DNA from: Verrucomicrobia bacterium UBA3841
GTDB lineage: Bacteria; Verrucomicrobiota; Kiritimatiellia; RFP12; UBA1067
Direction of reading: 5' to 3'
Assembly (NCBI GenBank): GCA_002392765.1
Contig: DGHT01000014.1
Coordinates: 29,239 to 93,238 of the forward strand
DNA: 64,000 nucleotides
How positions within the stretch are numbered: position 1 is the first letter of the stretch; every line of letters starts with the position of its first letter. A program made the position numbers and the translations under genes. The notes under the pieces are model-generated. The model saw nothing but the letters and a program-made list of their open reading frames with translations. It was not told the DNA's origin and ran no database searches. Positions 25,927-34,551 of the stretch are shown here, in pieces.

Positions 25927-27084
25927 ATGGCTATTCGCATAGGACTTCAAATCGAAAAATCGAGAGAGCACGGGCGAGCGCTTCTCGCCGGTATAGCCGA
26001 TTATGCTCTCGAAAACCCCGACTGGCGCTTCGATCTAATCGACCCGAACGAACTTGTTGACAAAAGCACCATCGCGCGGTACGACGGGCTTGTAGTGCGC
26101 GTCATGGACGACCAGACGGCCGCCGCGCTGTCGGACTCCGGCAAGCCCGTGATTGACACGTACGGACGCTCCGACAAGTCGCCCTTCGACACCATCAGGC
26201 TCGATGACGGGGCGATAGCATCAATGGCCGCCGCCTACTTCATGGACCACAGGTTCGGGCAGTGCGCTTTCTGCGGCTTTGCCGGCCCGCGATTCTCGGC
26301 CGCGCGCGGCGCCGCTTTCGCCGCCGCGGTTCGCGAATCCGGAAGGCCCTGCTTTGAATACCCGGGCGCCGGGTCCGCAAAGCTCGACGACACATTCTTC
26401 CGCAACGAACGCACGGACCCGACCCCGGAGGCGCGCCAGCTGGAGAAGTGGATAGTATCGCTTCCAAAGCCGATAGCCGTATTCTGCTGCAACGACATAC
26501 GCGCATTCCAGCTGATAAGGGCGTGCGAAGCCGTCCATGCGTCCGTGCCGGAAGAAGTCGCCGTGCTGGGGGTGGACAATGACGTCCTTCTCGGGACATT
26601 CACCCGCCCGCCGCTTTCGAGCATCGAAACGAACCCGTTTTCCCTCGGTAGAAAAGCCGCCGAAATGCTCGCCGAACGCATGAGGCGCGGAAAGAGCGCC
26701 GCGCCGGAAGTCGTTCTGCATCCGCCGCGCCGCGTCGTCGAGAGGGTGTCTACCGAGATATATCCTTTCCGCACACCCTGGCTTTCGGACGCAATGGTGT
26801 ATATCGCCAGAAACGTCTCGCGGGGCATAACGGCGAAGGACGTCTTCGCGAGGCTGGGCTATTCGCACACCGCCGTTAACAACGCCTTCCGGACGGAACT
26901 CGGAACGAGCGTGCATGCCGAAATTCTGAGACAGCGTCTCGCGCTGGCGTGCAGGCTTCTCAAAGAGACGGACCGTCCCGCCGCGAGGATAGCGACGGAC
27001 TCCGGCTTCCTCAACCCGCAGTATTTCTCGCGCGCATTCTCCTCCGCCTTCGGCATGCCCCCCGACGCCTGGAGAAAGAATTAG
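25927..27084 (+). CDS. XylR-type transcription regulator (LacI-like sensor plus AraC HTH)
   Basis: The 385-residue protein combines a periplasmic-binding-protein-like sensor (residues 1-265; MAIRIGLQIEKSREHGRALL, VAVLGVDNDVLLGTFTRPPL) with a C-terminal AraC-family double helix-turn-helix (about 280-385; ITAKDVFARLGYSHTAVNNAF and IATDSGFLNPQYFSRAFSSAFGMPPDAWR). This architecture is that of XylR of enterobacteria and relatives. Divergent placement makes it the likely sugar- or uronate-responsive activator of the PTS-kdu-GH88 operon. Initiation appears near-leaderless. The stop overlaps the convergent glycosyltransferase stop by 4 nt. Confidence 0.92.
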   Translation: MAIRIGLQIEKSREHGRALLAGIADYALENPDWRFDLIDPNELVDKSTIARYDGLVVRVMDDQTAAALSDSGKPVIDTYGRSDKSPFDTIRLDDGAIASMAAAYFMDHRFGQCAFCGFAGPRFSAARGAAFAAAVRESGRPCFEYPGAGSAKLDDTFFRNERTDPTPEARQLEKWIVSLPKPIAVFCCNDIRAFQLIRACEAVHASVPEEVAVLGVDNDVLLGTFTRPPLSSIETNPFSLGRKAAEMLAERMRRGKSAAPEVVLHPPRRVVERVSTEIYPFRTPWLSDAMVYIARNVSRGITAKDVFARLGYSHTAVNNAFRTELGTSVHAEILRQRLALACRLLKETDRPAARIATDSGFLNPQYFSRAFSSAFGMPPDAWRKN

Positions 27085-27947
27085 ACCGGAGCGTCTCTCG
27101 TCCCGCGCCAGTGGGAAAGGCGCTGCACGAATCTGCGCAGGGGCGCCATCGGAATATCGCCCCAGGCGTCCGGACGTCTGACCAGATACAGCCAGTCGCG
27201 GAGCGTCTCGCGGAAAGCCCCCGCGATTTCGCGCGCGAGCGACGGTCTGTCGCCGAATATCGCCCGGTCCGCCGCCCCTTCGCCGCGGAAGCGGCGCGCC
27301 AGTTCCGCGATCGTGTAGTTGTGCGAGTGCTCGACGCGCGAATCGGGGCAATAGACGATCCTGACCGGATTCTCCGCGCGTCTGGAATTCCGCCACGTCC
27401 ACTCGACGTCTTCCGAGTACTGGATATTCTCGTCGAAGGGAACGTCCAGCAGATTCTTCCTCCATGTGGCGGAACTGGCCAGCGAGAAGAAGAATCGCCA
27501 TGTCGCCTGCACCTTTCCGTCGCCGAACGCCCGCTCGGAGTCTTTCCTGACGAGCGCCTGCGCGTCGGGACGCGGCAGCTGGTTGGCAAACGCGAACACC
27601 GGCGCGTCGCGTCCGGATTCGACAAGCGGCCTGACAAGTCCGGCGAGCCATTCCCGGTCGAGCGGCACCGCATCAGAATTGTTGAATACGACGATATCCC
27701 CTTTCGCGGCGCGGACAAGAGCGTTGAGCGTCCTGCCGGGCTTGTACTTTCCGGCCGGGCGTTCGAAAAAGCGAACCGGGAAACGCGCGGCGATCTCCCG
27801 CGTGCGGTCGGTCGACGCGTCGTCGCAGACAACCACCTCGAACGGCGCGAGGGACTGCGAGAAAACGCTTTCAAGCGTGCGGCCTATCAACGCCTCGTCG
27901 TTGCGCGCCCTGACGAGAACGCTCACGGAGGGAGCGTCACTTTCCAC
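27081..27947 (-). CDS. family 2 glycosyltransferase
   Basis: The start is the GTG at 27947 (VESDAPSVSVLVRARNDE), with GGAGG 6 nt upstream; it overlaps the preceding gene by 11 nt and gives 288 residues. The GT-A fold is visible: SVLVRARNDEALIGRTLESV, VVCDDASTDRTREIA, NNSDAVPLDREWL (acceptor/metal region) and EDVEWTWR. It probably adds a sugar to a cell-surface polysaccharide together with the adjacent pyruvyl transferase. Confidence 0.88.
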   Translation of the reverse strand: MESDAPSVSVLVRARNDEALIGRTLESVFSQSLAPFEVVVCDDASTDRTREIAARFPVRFFERPAGKYKPGRTLNALVRAAKGDIVVFNNSDAVPLDREWLAGLVRPLVESGRDAPVFAFANQLPRPDAQALVRKDSERAFGDGKVQATWRFFFSLASSATWRKNLLDVPFDENIQYSEDVEWTWRNSRRAENPVRIVYCPDSRVEHSHNYTIAELARRFRGEGAADRAIFGDRPSLAREIAGAFRETLRDWLYLVRRPDAWGDIPMAPLRRFVQRLSHWRGTRDAPV

Positions 27948-29088
27948 TGCACGCCTCCAGTCCAGATACGAATTCAGCGCGTGCCTTTTCGAGGCGCGCG
28001 CGCAGTCCGGCGTACGCTTTCCCGCAGACCGCATCCCAGTCGCCGCGATCGGCAAGCGCCGCAAGGACATGCCGCGCGACACGCGCCCAGTCGCAGGAAT
28101 AGACGTCTCCTTCCACCGTCCTTCCGAAATTGGAGAGCCAGTTCGCAAGTTTCGACCCGCGTGCTATGCCCATCACCGGAACGCCGACGTTCGCCGCCAG
28201 AATGAGAAGATGCAGGCGGCTCGACAGCACCACGTCGCACTTCGCCGCCGCCTCCGCGACGGCCTCCGGCGTCGTTCCCTCTATGCACGCAACGCCGAGT
28301 TTCTCCAGCAGCGCCCTGTCGGTCTTCGGATTCATAGGTATGCCCAAGACCTCCGCGCCGGACGCGCGCACCGTGTCGATCATGCCCTTCACTCCGTCGA
28401 GATCCGCCACCTGGCGCTGCGTGGAGATGCACAGACCCAGAGTGCGGGGACGGGGGAGAGAGGAATTGCGGGATTGCGGAATTGTGGAATCATGGGAGTG
28501 CGGGCGGGGGAGCAGTATGGCCGTGTCCGCGGCCACGCCCGCGCCCGGGAAACCCATCGAGGCGAGCATCGCGGCGCTTTGGGGGTCGCGCAACCACACG
28601 CCTTTGCAGCGCGGGAGAATCGTCGAAATCCTGCGGACGAGTCTGGCGCGCAAATGCCGCTCGTACGCGCCAGCGAGCCCGATACACCGCAGGAGAGCGC
28701 GGCGCTTTCCGCGCACCTTGAAGAATACCGGATTGAGTTCGTCGTCCATTCCCACTCCCCATACGAAGGAAGGGATTCCCGCGTTCTGGGCAGTCTCCAG
28801 AAGATCGAGCGCCGCTTGCGGATAGTCGGAAAGGCCGGTCGCGCCGCACCAGACGTACGCATCGTGCCTGCGGACCGCCTCCGCGAAGCCGTCAACCGGA
28901 CAGCCCGCGAAACCGAAGGGTTTTACAACGTCCACGCCAAGCAGCTCCGCAGTCCCGGGGTCGGCCGTGGCGACGGTCAATTCCACGCCTGGGATCGACT
29001 CTTTCAGCATCGAAACGACGCAGGCGATGATCGCCTCGTCGCCGATATTGTCGCATCCTAAAGGTATGCCGCCTAGAAGTATTTTCAT
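27937..29088 (-). CDS. polysaccharide pyruvyl transferase (CsaB-like)
   Basis: The 383-residue protein begins MKILLGGIPLGCDNIGDEAI, the CsaB/WcaK-type N-terminus, and has LSSRLHLLILAANVGVPVMGI, the conserved His-containing C-terminal motif. Such enzymes transfer pyruvate ketals from phosphoenolpyruvate to surface sugars, which in several bacteria anchors S-layer proteins. A degenerate 8-bp repeat within the gene encodes an odd segment (PHSHDSTIPQSRNSS, about residues 194-209) that looks inserted between the two Rossmann halves. Coupled to the GT2 gene downstream. Confidence 0.88.
   Translation of the reverse strand: MKILLGGIPLGCDNIGDEAIIACVVSMLKESIPGVELTVATADPGTAELLGVDVVKPFGFAGCPVDGFAEAVRRHDAYVWCGATGLSDYPQAALDLLETAQNAGIPSFVWGVGMDDELNPVFFKVRGKRRALLRCIGLAGAYERHLRARLVRRISTILPRCKGVWLRDPQSAAMLASMGFPGAGVAADTAILLPRPHSHDSTIPQSRNSSLPRPRTLGLCISTQRQVADLDGVKGMIDTVRASGAEVLGIPMNPKTDRALLEKLGVACIEGTTPEAVAEAAAKCDVVLSSRLHLLILAANVGVPVMGIARGSKLANWLSNFGRTVEGDVYSCDWARVARHVLAALADRGDWDAVCGKAYAGLRARLEKARAEFVSGLEACSGK
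28462..28509. repeat. degenerate 8-bp tandem repeat inside the pyruvyl transferase gene
   Basis: Six consecutive 8-mers (GGAATTGC, GGGATTGC, GGAATTGT, GGAATCAT, GGGAGTGC, GGGCGGGG) share a GG(A/G) start. Confidence 0.75.
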
Positions 29089-29122
29089 TCTTTACCGTGT
29101 CTCTGATTTATCCACCTCCATA

Positions 29123-29128
29123 AATTAT
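29123..29128 (-). promoter_or_regulatory. -10 element of the pyruvyl transferase/GT2 operon
   Basis: TTTTTGATATAAT on the minus strand gives an extended -10 (TGA before TATAAT). No convincing -35 is seen. Confidence 0.5.
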
Positions 29129-29186
29129 ATCAAAAACGGGCAGCAAACGCGAGAGCATTCCGGCGACGTTTTTTTGCCTGCGCCAG

Positions 29187-29215
29187 TTGCCATTCGACGA
29201 ACAATATGAGATAAT
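29187..29215 (+). promoter_or_regulatory. sigma-70 promoter of the lipoprotein gene
   Basis: TTGCCA (29187-29192), 17-bp spacer, GATAAT (29210-29215), 27 nt before the ATG at 29243. AAAGGAA and AAGGAAC ribosome-binding sequences follow. Confidence 0.7.
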
Positions 29216-29242
29216 ATATGCAACAAAGGAAAGGAACTTTAA

Positions 29243-29935
29243 ATGCATACGAAATTTCTGACCGTAATGGCCGCCGCCGTCATTGCCCAGGGATGCTTCA
29301 CGATATCCCAGAGCGAATATCCCGCCGTTGAACTTGCACAGGCGAAAGGAGACGATGTGCGCATCTCTCTTTCCGGATTCGAGACGACCGACATATCATA
29401 CACTCCCGTGTACGGATATTCCACAGTTTGGGGCAGCTCGCCCGGATACTGGCATCGAGGTCATTACCACGGCGGCGAGATTTATCCGCAGACGGTTTCG
29501 ACAACGACATACGTCCCGGAACGGAGAATTTCCACAGACTTCGCGGAAAGGGCGCAGGACGCTTTCGAGTCCGCCGGATTCATCGTTTCAGCAACCAACC
29601 CGGCCTACACCATCGATCTGAAATTCACCGGTGTGGTTAAAACCGATGCCGACAGCACGCGCGAGGCGGCGTGCATGCTCCTGTCGCTGCTAACGGCCGA
29701 CTGGACGAGAGAGACGTGGAACGCCAGGCTCAAGATCACGGACAGCGCCTCCGGCAAGGTCCTGTTCTCGCGCACGTACTCGCAGACGTATTCGGCCGCC
29801 GTATGGGGTCCGATACCGCTTTTCAGTCCGCTGAGCGCGAGCGAAGTCTCCGACAGCTACATAAAAGGATGGTGCCTGTCCGCTCTGACGGACCGCGCCG
29901 TCTCGGACGCCACGGCGTATCTCTCCCAACGCTAG
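29243..29935 (+). CDS. DUF4136-like outer-membrane lipoprotein
   Basis: The 230-residue protein has a lipoprotein signal (MHTKFLTVMAAAVIAQGC, Cys at 18). The mature part has a His/Tyr/Gly-rich loop (YGYSTVWGSSPGYWHRGHYHGG) and a C-terminal alpha/beta region (ISTDFAERAQDAFESAGFIV, YTIDLKFTGVV, VLFSRTYSQTY) that resembles DUF4136 and other stress-response lipoproteins. It is a single gene with its own promoter. Function is unknown. Confidence 0.75.
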   Translation: MHTKFLTVMAAAVIAQGCFTISQSEYPAVELAQAKGDDVRISLSGFETTDISYTPVYGYSTVWGSSPGYWHRGHYHGGEIYPQTVSTTTYVPERRISTDFAERAQDAFESAGFIVSATNPAYTIDLKFTGVVKTDADSTREAACMLLSLLTADWTRETWNARLKITDSASGKVLFSRTYSQTYSAAVWGPIPLFSPLSASEVSDSYIKGWCLSALTDRAVSDATAYLSQR

Positions 29936-29973
29936 CGCACCCCCCCCCCATGCGGGCTGAAAAATGCATTTGA

Positions 29974-30004
29974 CCCTCTGTTATAGGTTTTATAGGGGGA
30001 TTTT
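29974..30004 (+). terminator. possible terminator of the lipoprotein gene
   Basis: CCCTCTGT (29974-29981) can pair with ATAGGGGG (29992-29999) using two G-U pairs, followed by ATTTT. A run of ten C (29940-29949) lies just upstream, after the stop codon. Confidence 0.35.
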
Positions 30005-30007
30005 AGC

Positions 30008-30081
30008 TGGTTGCCTCGCAGGGACTCGAACCCCAACAAGCAGAATCAGAATCTGCGGTGCTACCATTACACCACGAGGCA
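30008..30081 (-). tRNA. tRNA-Gln (anticodon CTG)
   Basis: The 7-bp acceptor stem pairs TGCCTCG (5', 30081-30075) with CGAGGCA (30018-30012). The anticodon arm is GCAGA-TTCTGAT-TCTGC with CTG in the loop, and GTTCGAGTC is the T loop. CCA is encoded (30010-30008). Confidence 0.93.
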
Positions 30082-30104
30082 ATCAATGCTCGTACCTTTC
30101 GTAA

Positions 30105-30181
30105 TGGCGGGGTCGACGGGGCTCGAACCCGCAACCCCCGGATCGACAGTCCAGTGCGCTAACCAATTGCGCCACAACCCC
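30105..30181 (-). tRNA. tRNA-Asp (anticodon GTC)
   Basis: The acceptor stem is GGGGTTG at the 5' end, pairing with CGACCCC. The D loop has AATTGGTTAGCGC. The anticodon arm is CTGGA-CTGTCGA-TCCGG with GTC centred. The T loop is GTTCGAGCC, and CCA is encoded. It is 23 nt upstream of tRNA-Gln in the same transcript. Confidence 0.93.
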
Positions 30182-30201
30182 GTTTTCCGAAAAGTGAAGA
30201 T

Positions 30202-30231
30202 ATTATATCATATTTTCCGGTTGAATTGCAA
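30202..30231 (-). promoter_or_regulatory. promoter of the tRNA-Asp/tRNA-Gln unit
   Basis: Minus-strand TTGCAA (30226-30231), 18-bp spacer ending TATGA, TATAAT (30202-30207), about 20 nt before the tRNA-Asp 5' end. Confidence 0.7.
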
Positions 30232-30301
30232 GAGGATTTTTCAACTTTTTTTGTTGGGCTGATTTGAGATTGCCCGCCGCCGCAGTCGGGGCCACAATGC
30301 A

Positions 30302-30331
30302 AAAGGCCCCGGAGGGGACTCCGGGGCCTTT
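30302..30331 (-). terminator. intrinsic terminator after groEL
   Basis: A perfect 13-bp stem (AAAGGCCCCGGAG 30302-30314 with CTCCGGGGCCTTT 30319-30331) with a 4-nt loop, 21 nt after the groEL stop. The T run is short (TTTT). Confidence 0.85.
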
Positions 30332-30352
30332 CTTTAGCATGTCAGGCGTCTA

Positions 30353-32005
<1,653 letters not shown>

Positions 32006-32053
32006 TTAGATTGCTTTTGTTTCGGGGCTGGTTTTCGATTGCGGCCGACCGCC

Positions 32054-32068
32054 GTCGAAAGCGGTCGA
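32054..32068. repeat. 15-bp inverted repeat flanking groES (left copy)
   Basis: GTCGAAAGCGGTCGA lies in the groES-groEL gap. Its exact inverse complement is at 32446-32460 in the dnaK-groES gap. Both gaps are filled with related CGATTGC/CGAAAG-type sequence. Confidence 0.75.
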
Positions 32069-32097
32069 TTGCAGTCGAAAGTCCAGCCGCAAATCTT

Positions 32098-32385
32098 TTA
32101 CTTCTCGATAACGCCCAGGAGATCTTCCTCTCTCACGAGCTGGAGTTTCTTTCCATCGAGCTTGACTTCCGTTCCGCCGTACTTCGGCAGCAGCACCGTG
32201 TCGCCGGCCTTGACGTCGAACTTGATCTCCTTGCCGTCCTTGTCGAGCTTCTTGCCGACCGCGATGACCTTGCCCTGCATGGGCTTTTCCTTAGCGGAAT
32301 CGGGGATTATGATTCCGCCGACGGTCTGTTCCTTCTCTTCGATGGGTTCGACCAGAACGCGGTCGCCCAGAGGTCTGATTTTCAT
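32098..32385 (-). CDS. groES: co-chaperonin GroES
   Basis: The 95-residue protein ([20 protein letters not shown]) has the mobile loop [18 protein letters not shown] and the roof segment, with normal length. It caps the GroEL ring. It is placed between dnaK and groEL, with ribosome-binding AAAGG 9 nt upstream. Confidence 0.98.
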   Translation of the reverse strand: MKIRPLGDRVLVEPIEEKEQTVGGIIIPDSAKEKPMQGKVIAVGKKLDKDGKEIKFDVKAGDTVLLPKYGGTEVKLDGKKLQLVREEDLLGVIEK

Positions 32386-32445
32386 TGTTTTACCTTTCTG
32401 TTGTTTTCTTCATTTCCGATTGCTGTCGACAGCCGTCAATCGCTT

Positions 32446-32460
32446 TCGACCGCTTTCGAC
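32446..32460. repeat. 15-bp inverted repeat flanking groES (right copy)
   Basis: TCGACCGCTTTCGAC is the inverse complement of 32054-32068. It lies 5 nt beyond the dnaK stop codon. Confidence 0.75.
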
Positions 32461-32465
32461 AAATT

Positions 32466-34409
32466 TTACTTCATCGTGTAGTCGGCGTCGACGACATCGT
32501 CTCCGCCCTTTCCGGAGTTTCCGGAACCGCCGCCGCTGCCGGAATTTCCGGAAGTTTCGGCATTTCCGGGGTTGGCGCCGGCGCCCGCCGCGCCCTGGCC
32601 CGCCTGCTGCGAGGAGGCGTACATCTCCTGCGCGACAGGCTCCATCGCCTTCATGAGCGCGTCTTCCTTCGCCTTGATGTCGGCAAGGGGTGCCGGAGGC
32701 TGCTTGGCGAGCTCGTCCTTGAGAGCCTTGAGAGCCGCCTCGACGGGAGCCTTCTTGTCGGCGGATATCTTGTCGCCGGAATCGCGGAGGGTCTTTTCGA
32801 CCTGGAAGGCGAGACCGTCGGCCTTGTTGCGGGCCTCGACTTCCTCATGGCGCTTTTCATCCTCGGCGGCGTGCGCCTCGGCGTCCTTGCGCATCTTCTC
32901 GATCTCCTCCTTCGACAGGCCGCCCGCCGCGGTGATGGTGATCTTCTGCTCCTTCTGGGTGCCGAGATCCTTCGCCGAAACGTTCAGTATGCCGTTGGCG
33001 TCGATGTCGAACGTCACCTCGATCTGAGGAACGCCGCGCGGCGCGGGCGGGATGCCGTCGAGATTGAAATTGCCGAGAGACTTGTTGTCCCTGGCCATCT
33101 TGCGGTCGCCCTGGAAGATCGCGATCGTCACGGCCGGCTGGTTGTCGGCCGCGGTGGAGAACACCTGCGACTTCTTCGCCGGAATCGTGGTGTTGCGCTC
33201 GATGAGCGGGGTCATTACGCCGCCGAGCGTCTCGATGCCGAGCGTGAGAGGCGTGACGTCGAGAAGCAGAACGTCCTTGACCTCGCCCTTGAGGATGCCG
33301 CCCTGGATCGCGGCGCCCATCGCGACGACTTCGTCGGGGTTGACGCCCTTGTGGGGCTCCTTCCCGAAGAGGCTCTTCGCCTTCTCCTGGATGAGCGGCA
33401 TTCTCGTCTGGCCGCCGACGAGCACCACCTCGTCCACGGACGAAAGATCCGCGTCGGACATGCACTTGCGGCACGGCTCGGAAGTCCTGTTGACGAGATC
33501 CATGGTGAGGGTTTCGAGTTTGGACTTCGTGAGCGTGGCCTGCAAATGCTTGGGACCGGTCGCGTCGGCGGTGATGTACGGCAGGTTGATGTCGAACGTA
33601 GTGGTGGAGGACAGAGCGCACTTCGCCTTTTCCGCCTCCTCTTTCAGACGCTGCAGCGCCATCATGTCGTTCGACAGGTCGATGCCCTGCTGCGCCTTGA
33701 AATCGTCGATCAGCCATTTCATAATCGCCTGGTCGAGGTCGTCGCCGCCCAGGTGCGTGTCGCCGTTCGTGGCCTTCACCTCGAAAACGCCGTCTCCGAT
33801 GTCGAGAACCGAAATATCGAACGTTCCGCCGCCGAAATCGTACACGGCGATTTTCTCGTTCTTCTTCTTGTCGAGACCATACGCGAGCGAAGCGGCTGTC
33901 GGCTCGTTGACGATACGCTTGACGTCAAGCCCGGCTATCTTGCCGGCGTCCTTCGTCGCCTGCCTCTGCTGGTCGTTGAAGTAAGCCGGGACGGTGATGA
34001 CCGCTTCGGTGATTTTCTCGCCCAGAAAGGCCTCCGCGTCTTCCTTCAGTTTGCGCAGCACCATCGCGGAAATCTCCTGCGCGGTGTAGACCTTGCCGGC
34101 CACTTCAACGGCCGCATCGCCGTTCGCGGCCCTGACGACGTTGTACGGGACCATCTTGATCTCGTCCGTCATCTCCTCGTAGCGGCGGCCGATGAATCTC
34201 TTGATGGAGTATATCGTCGACTTCGGATTCGTCACGGCCTGACGCTTGGCCGCCTGTCCCACCAGAACTTCGCCCGATTTCGTAAATGCAACGATCGAGG
34301 GCGTCGTCCTGGCGCCTTCTTTATTAGGAATCACAGTAGCTTCGCCACCTTCCATGACAGCCATGCAGCTGTTGGTCGTTCCCAAATCTATACCTAGTAC
34401 TTTTGCCAT
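32466..34409 (-). CDS. dnaK: molecular chaperone DnaK
   Basis: The 647-residue Hsp70 has all family signatures: [36 protein letters not shown] and [11 protein letters not shown]. The linker is [16 protein letters not shown] (substrate domain start), and a Gly/Asn-rich tail ends [11 protein letters not shown]. It binds unfolded segments in an ATP-driven cycle with DnaJ and GrpE, neither in the window. A sigma-54 promoter and a leader hairpin precede it. ATG has AAGGAAC 9 nt upstream. Confidence 0.98.
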   Translation of the reverse strand: MAKVLGIDLGTTNSCMAVMEGGEATVIPNKEGARTTPSIVAFTKSGEVLVGQAAKRQAVTNPKSTIYSIKRFIGRRYEEMTDEIKMVPYNVVRAANGDAAVEVAGKVYTAQEISAMVLRKLKEDAEAFLGEKITEAVITVPAYFNDQQRQATKDAGKIAGLDVKRIVNEPTAASLAYGLDKKKNEKIAVYDFGGGTFDISVLDIGDGVFEVKATNGDTHLGGDDLDQAIMKWLIDDFKAQQGIDLSNDMMALQRLKEEAEKAKCALSSTTTFDINLPYITADATGPKHLQATLTKSKLETLTMDLVNRTSEPCRKCMSDADLSSVDEVVLVGGQTRMPLIQEKAKSLFGKEPHKGVNPDEVVAMGAAIQGGILKGEVKDVLLLDVTPLTLGIETLGGVMTPLIERNTTIPAKKSQVFSTAADNQPAVTIAIFQGDRKMARDNKSLGNFNLDGIPPAPRGVPQIEVTFDIDANGILNVSAKDLGTQKEQKITITAAGGLSKEEIEKMRKDAEAHAAEDEKRHEEVEARNKADGLAFQVEKTLRDSGDKISADKKAPVEAALKALKDELAKQPPAPLADIKAKEDALMKAMEPVAQEMYASSQQAGQGAAGAGANPGNAETSGNSGSGGGSGNSGKGGDDVVDADYTMK

Positions 34410-34426
34410 ATCTTATGTTCCTTGTC

Positions 34427-34445
34427 TACCGTTTTTGGAACGGTA
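34427..34445 (-). promoter_or_regulatory. hairpin at the 5' end of the dnaK leader
   Basis: TACCGTT (34427-34433) and AACGGTA (34439-34445) form a perfect 7-bp stem with a 5-nt loop. Its first base on the minus strand is the predicted sigma-54 +1. The ribosome-binding site begins 4 nt after the stem. Confidence 0.7.
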
Positions 34446-34455
34446 CAAAGACATA

Positions 34456-34472
34456 AGCAAAAAGCGTGCCAA
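34456..34472 (-). promoter_or_regulatory. sigma-54 promoter of dnaK
   Basis: Minus strand TTGGCACG (34465-34472), four bases, TTGCT (34456-34460): a full match to the -24/-12 consensus TTGGCACG-N4-TTGCW. Counting 12 nt from the -12 C places +1 at 34445. Confidence 0.8.
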
Positions 34473-34487
34473 AGAGGGGAAAGAGGC

Positions 34488-34551
34488 GAATGTCACAGAA
34501 AAAGGGACATTCAAACGCCCAAAGCGGGACAAATCTGCCAGCGGCGGGACA
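34488..34551 (-). promoter_or_regulatory. possible enhancer sites for a sigma-54 activator
   Basis: TGTCCC (minus strand) recurs at 34504-34509, 34526-34531 and 34546-34551, spaced 22 and 20 bp, about two helical turns each. The first is part of the inverted repeat GAATGTC (34488-34494)/GACATTC (34506-34512), and the last is part of the palindrome GACAATTTGTC (34549-34559). They lie 43-107 bp upstream of +1, partly inside the end of the BatB-like gene. Confidence 0.45.

Noticed and set aside
29940..29949. C10 homopolymer as a phase-variation switch
   Set aside because: It lies after the lipoprotein stop codon and not between promoter boxes, so a length change has no evident effect.
32386..32465. 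CIRCE operator upstream of groES or dnaK
   Set aside because: No TTAGCACTC-N9-GAGTGCTAA-type palindrome is present in either gap.
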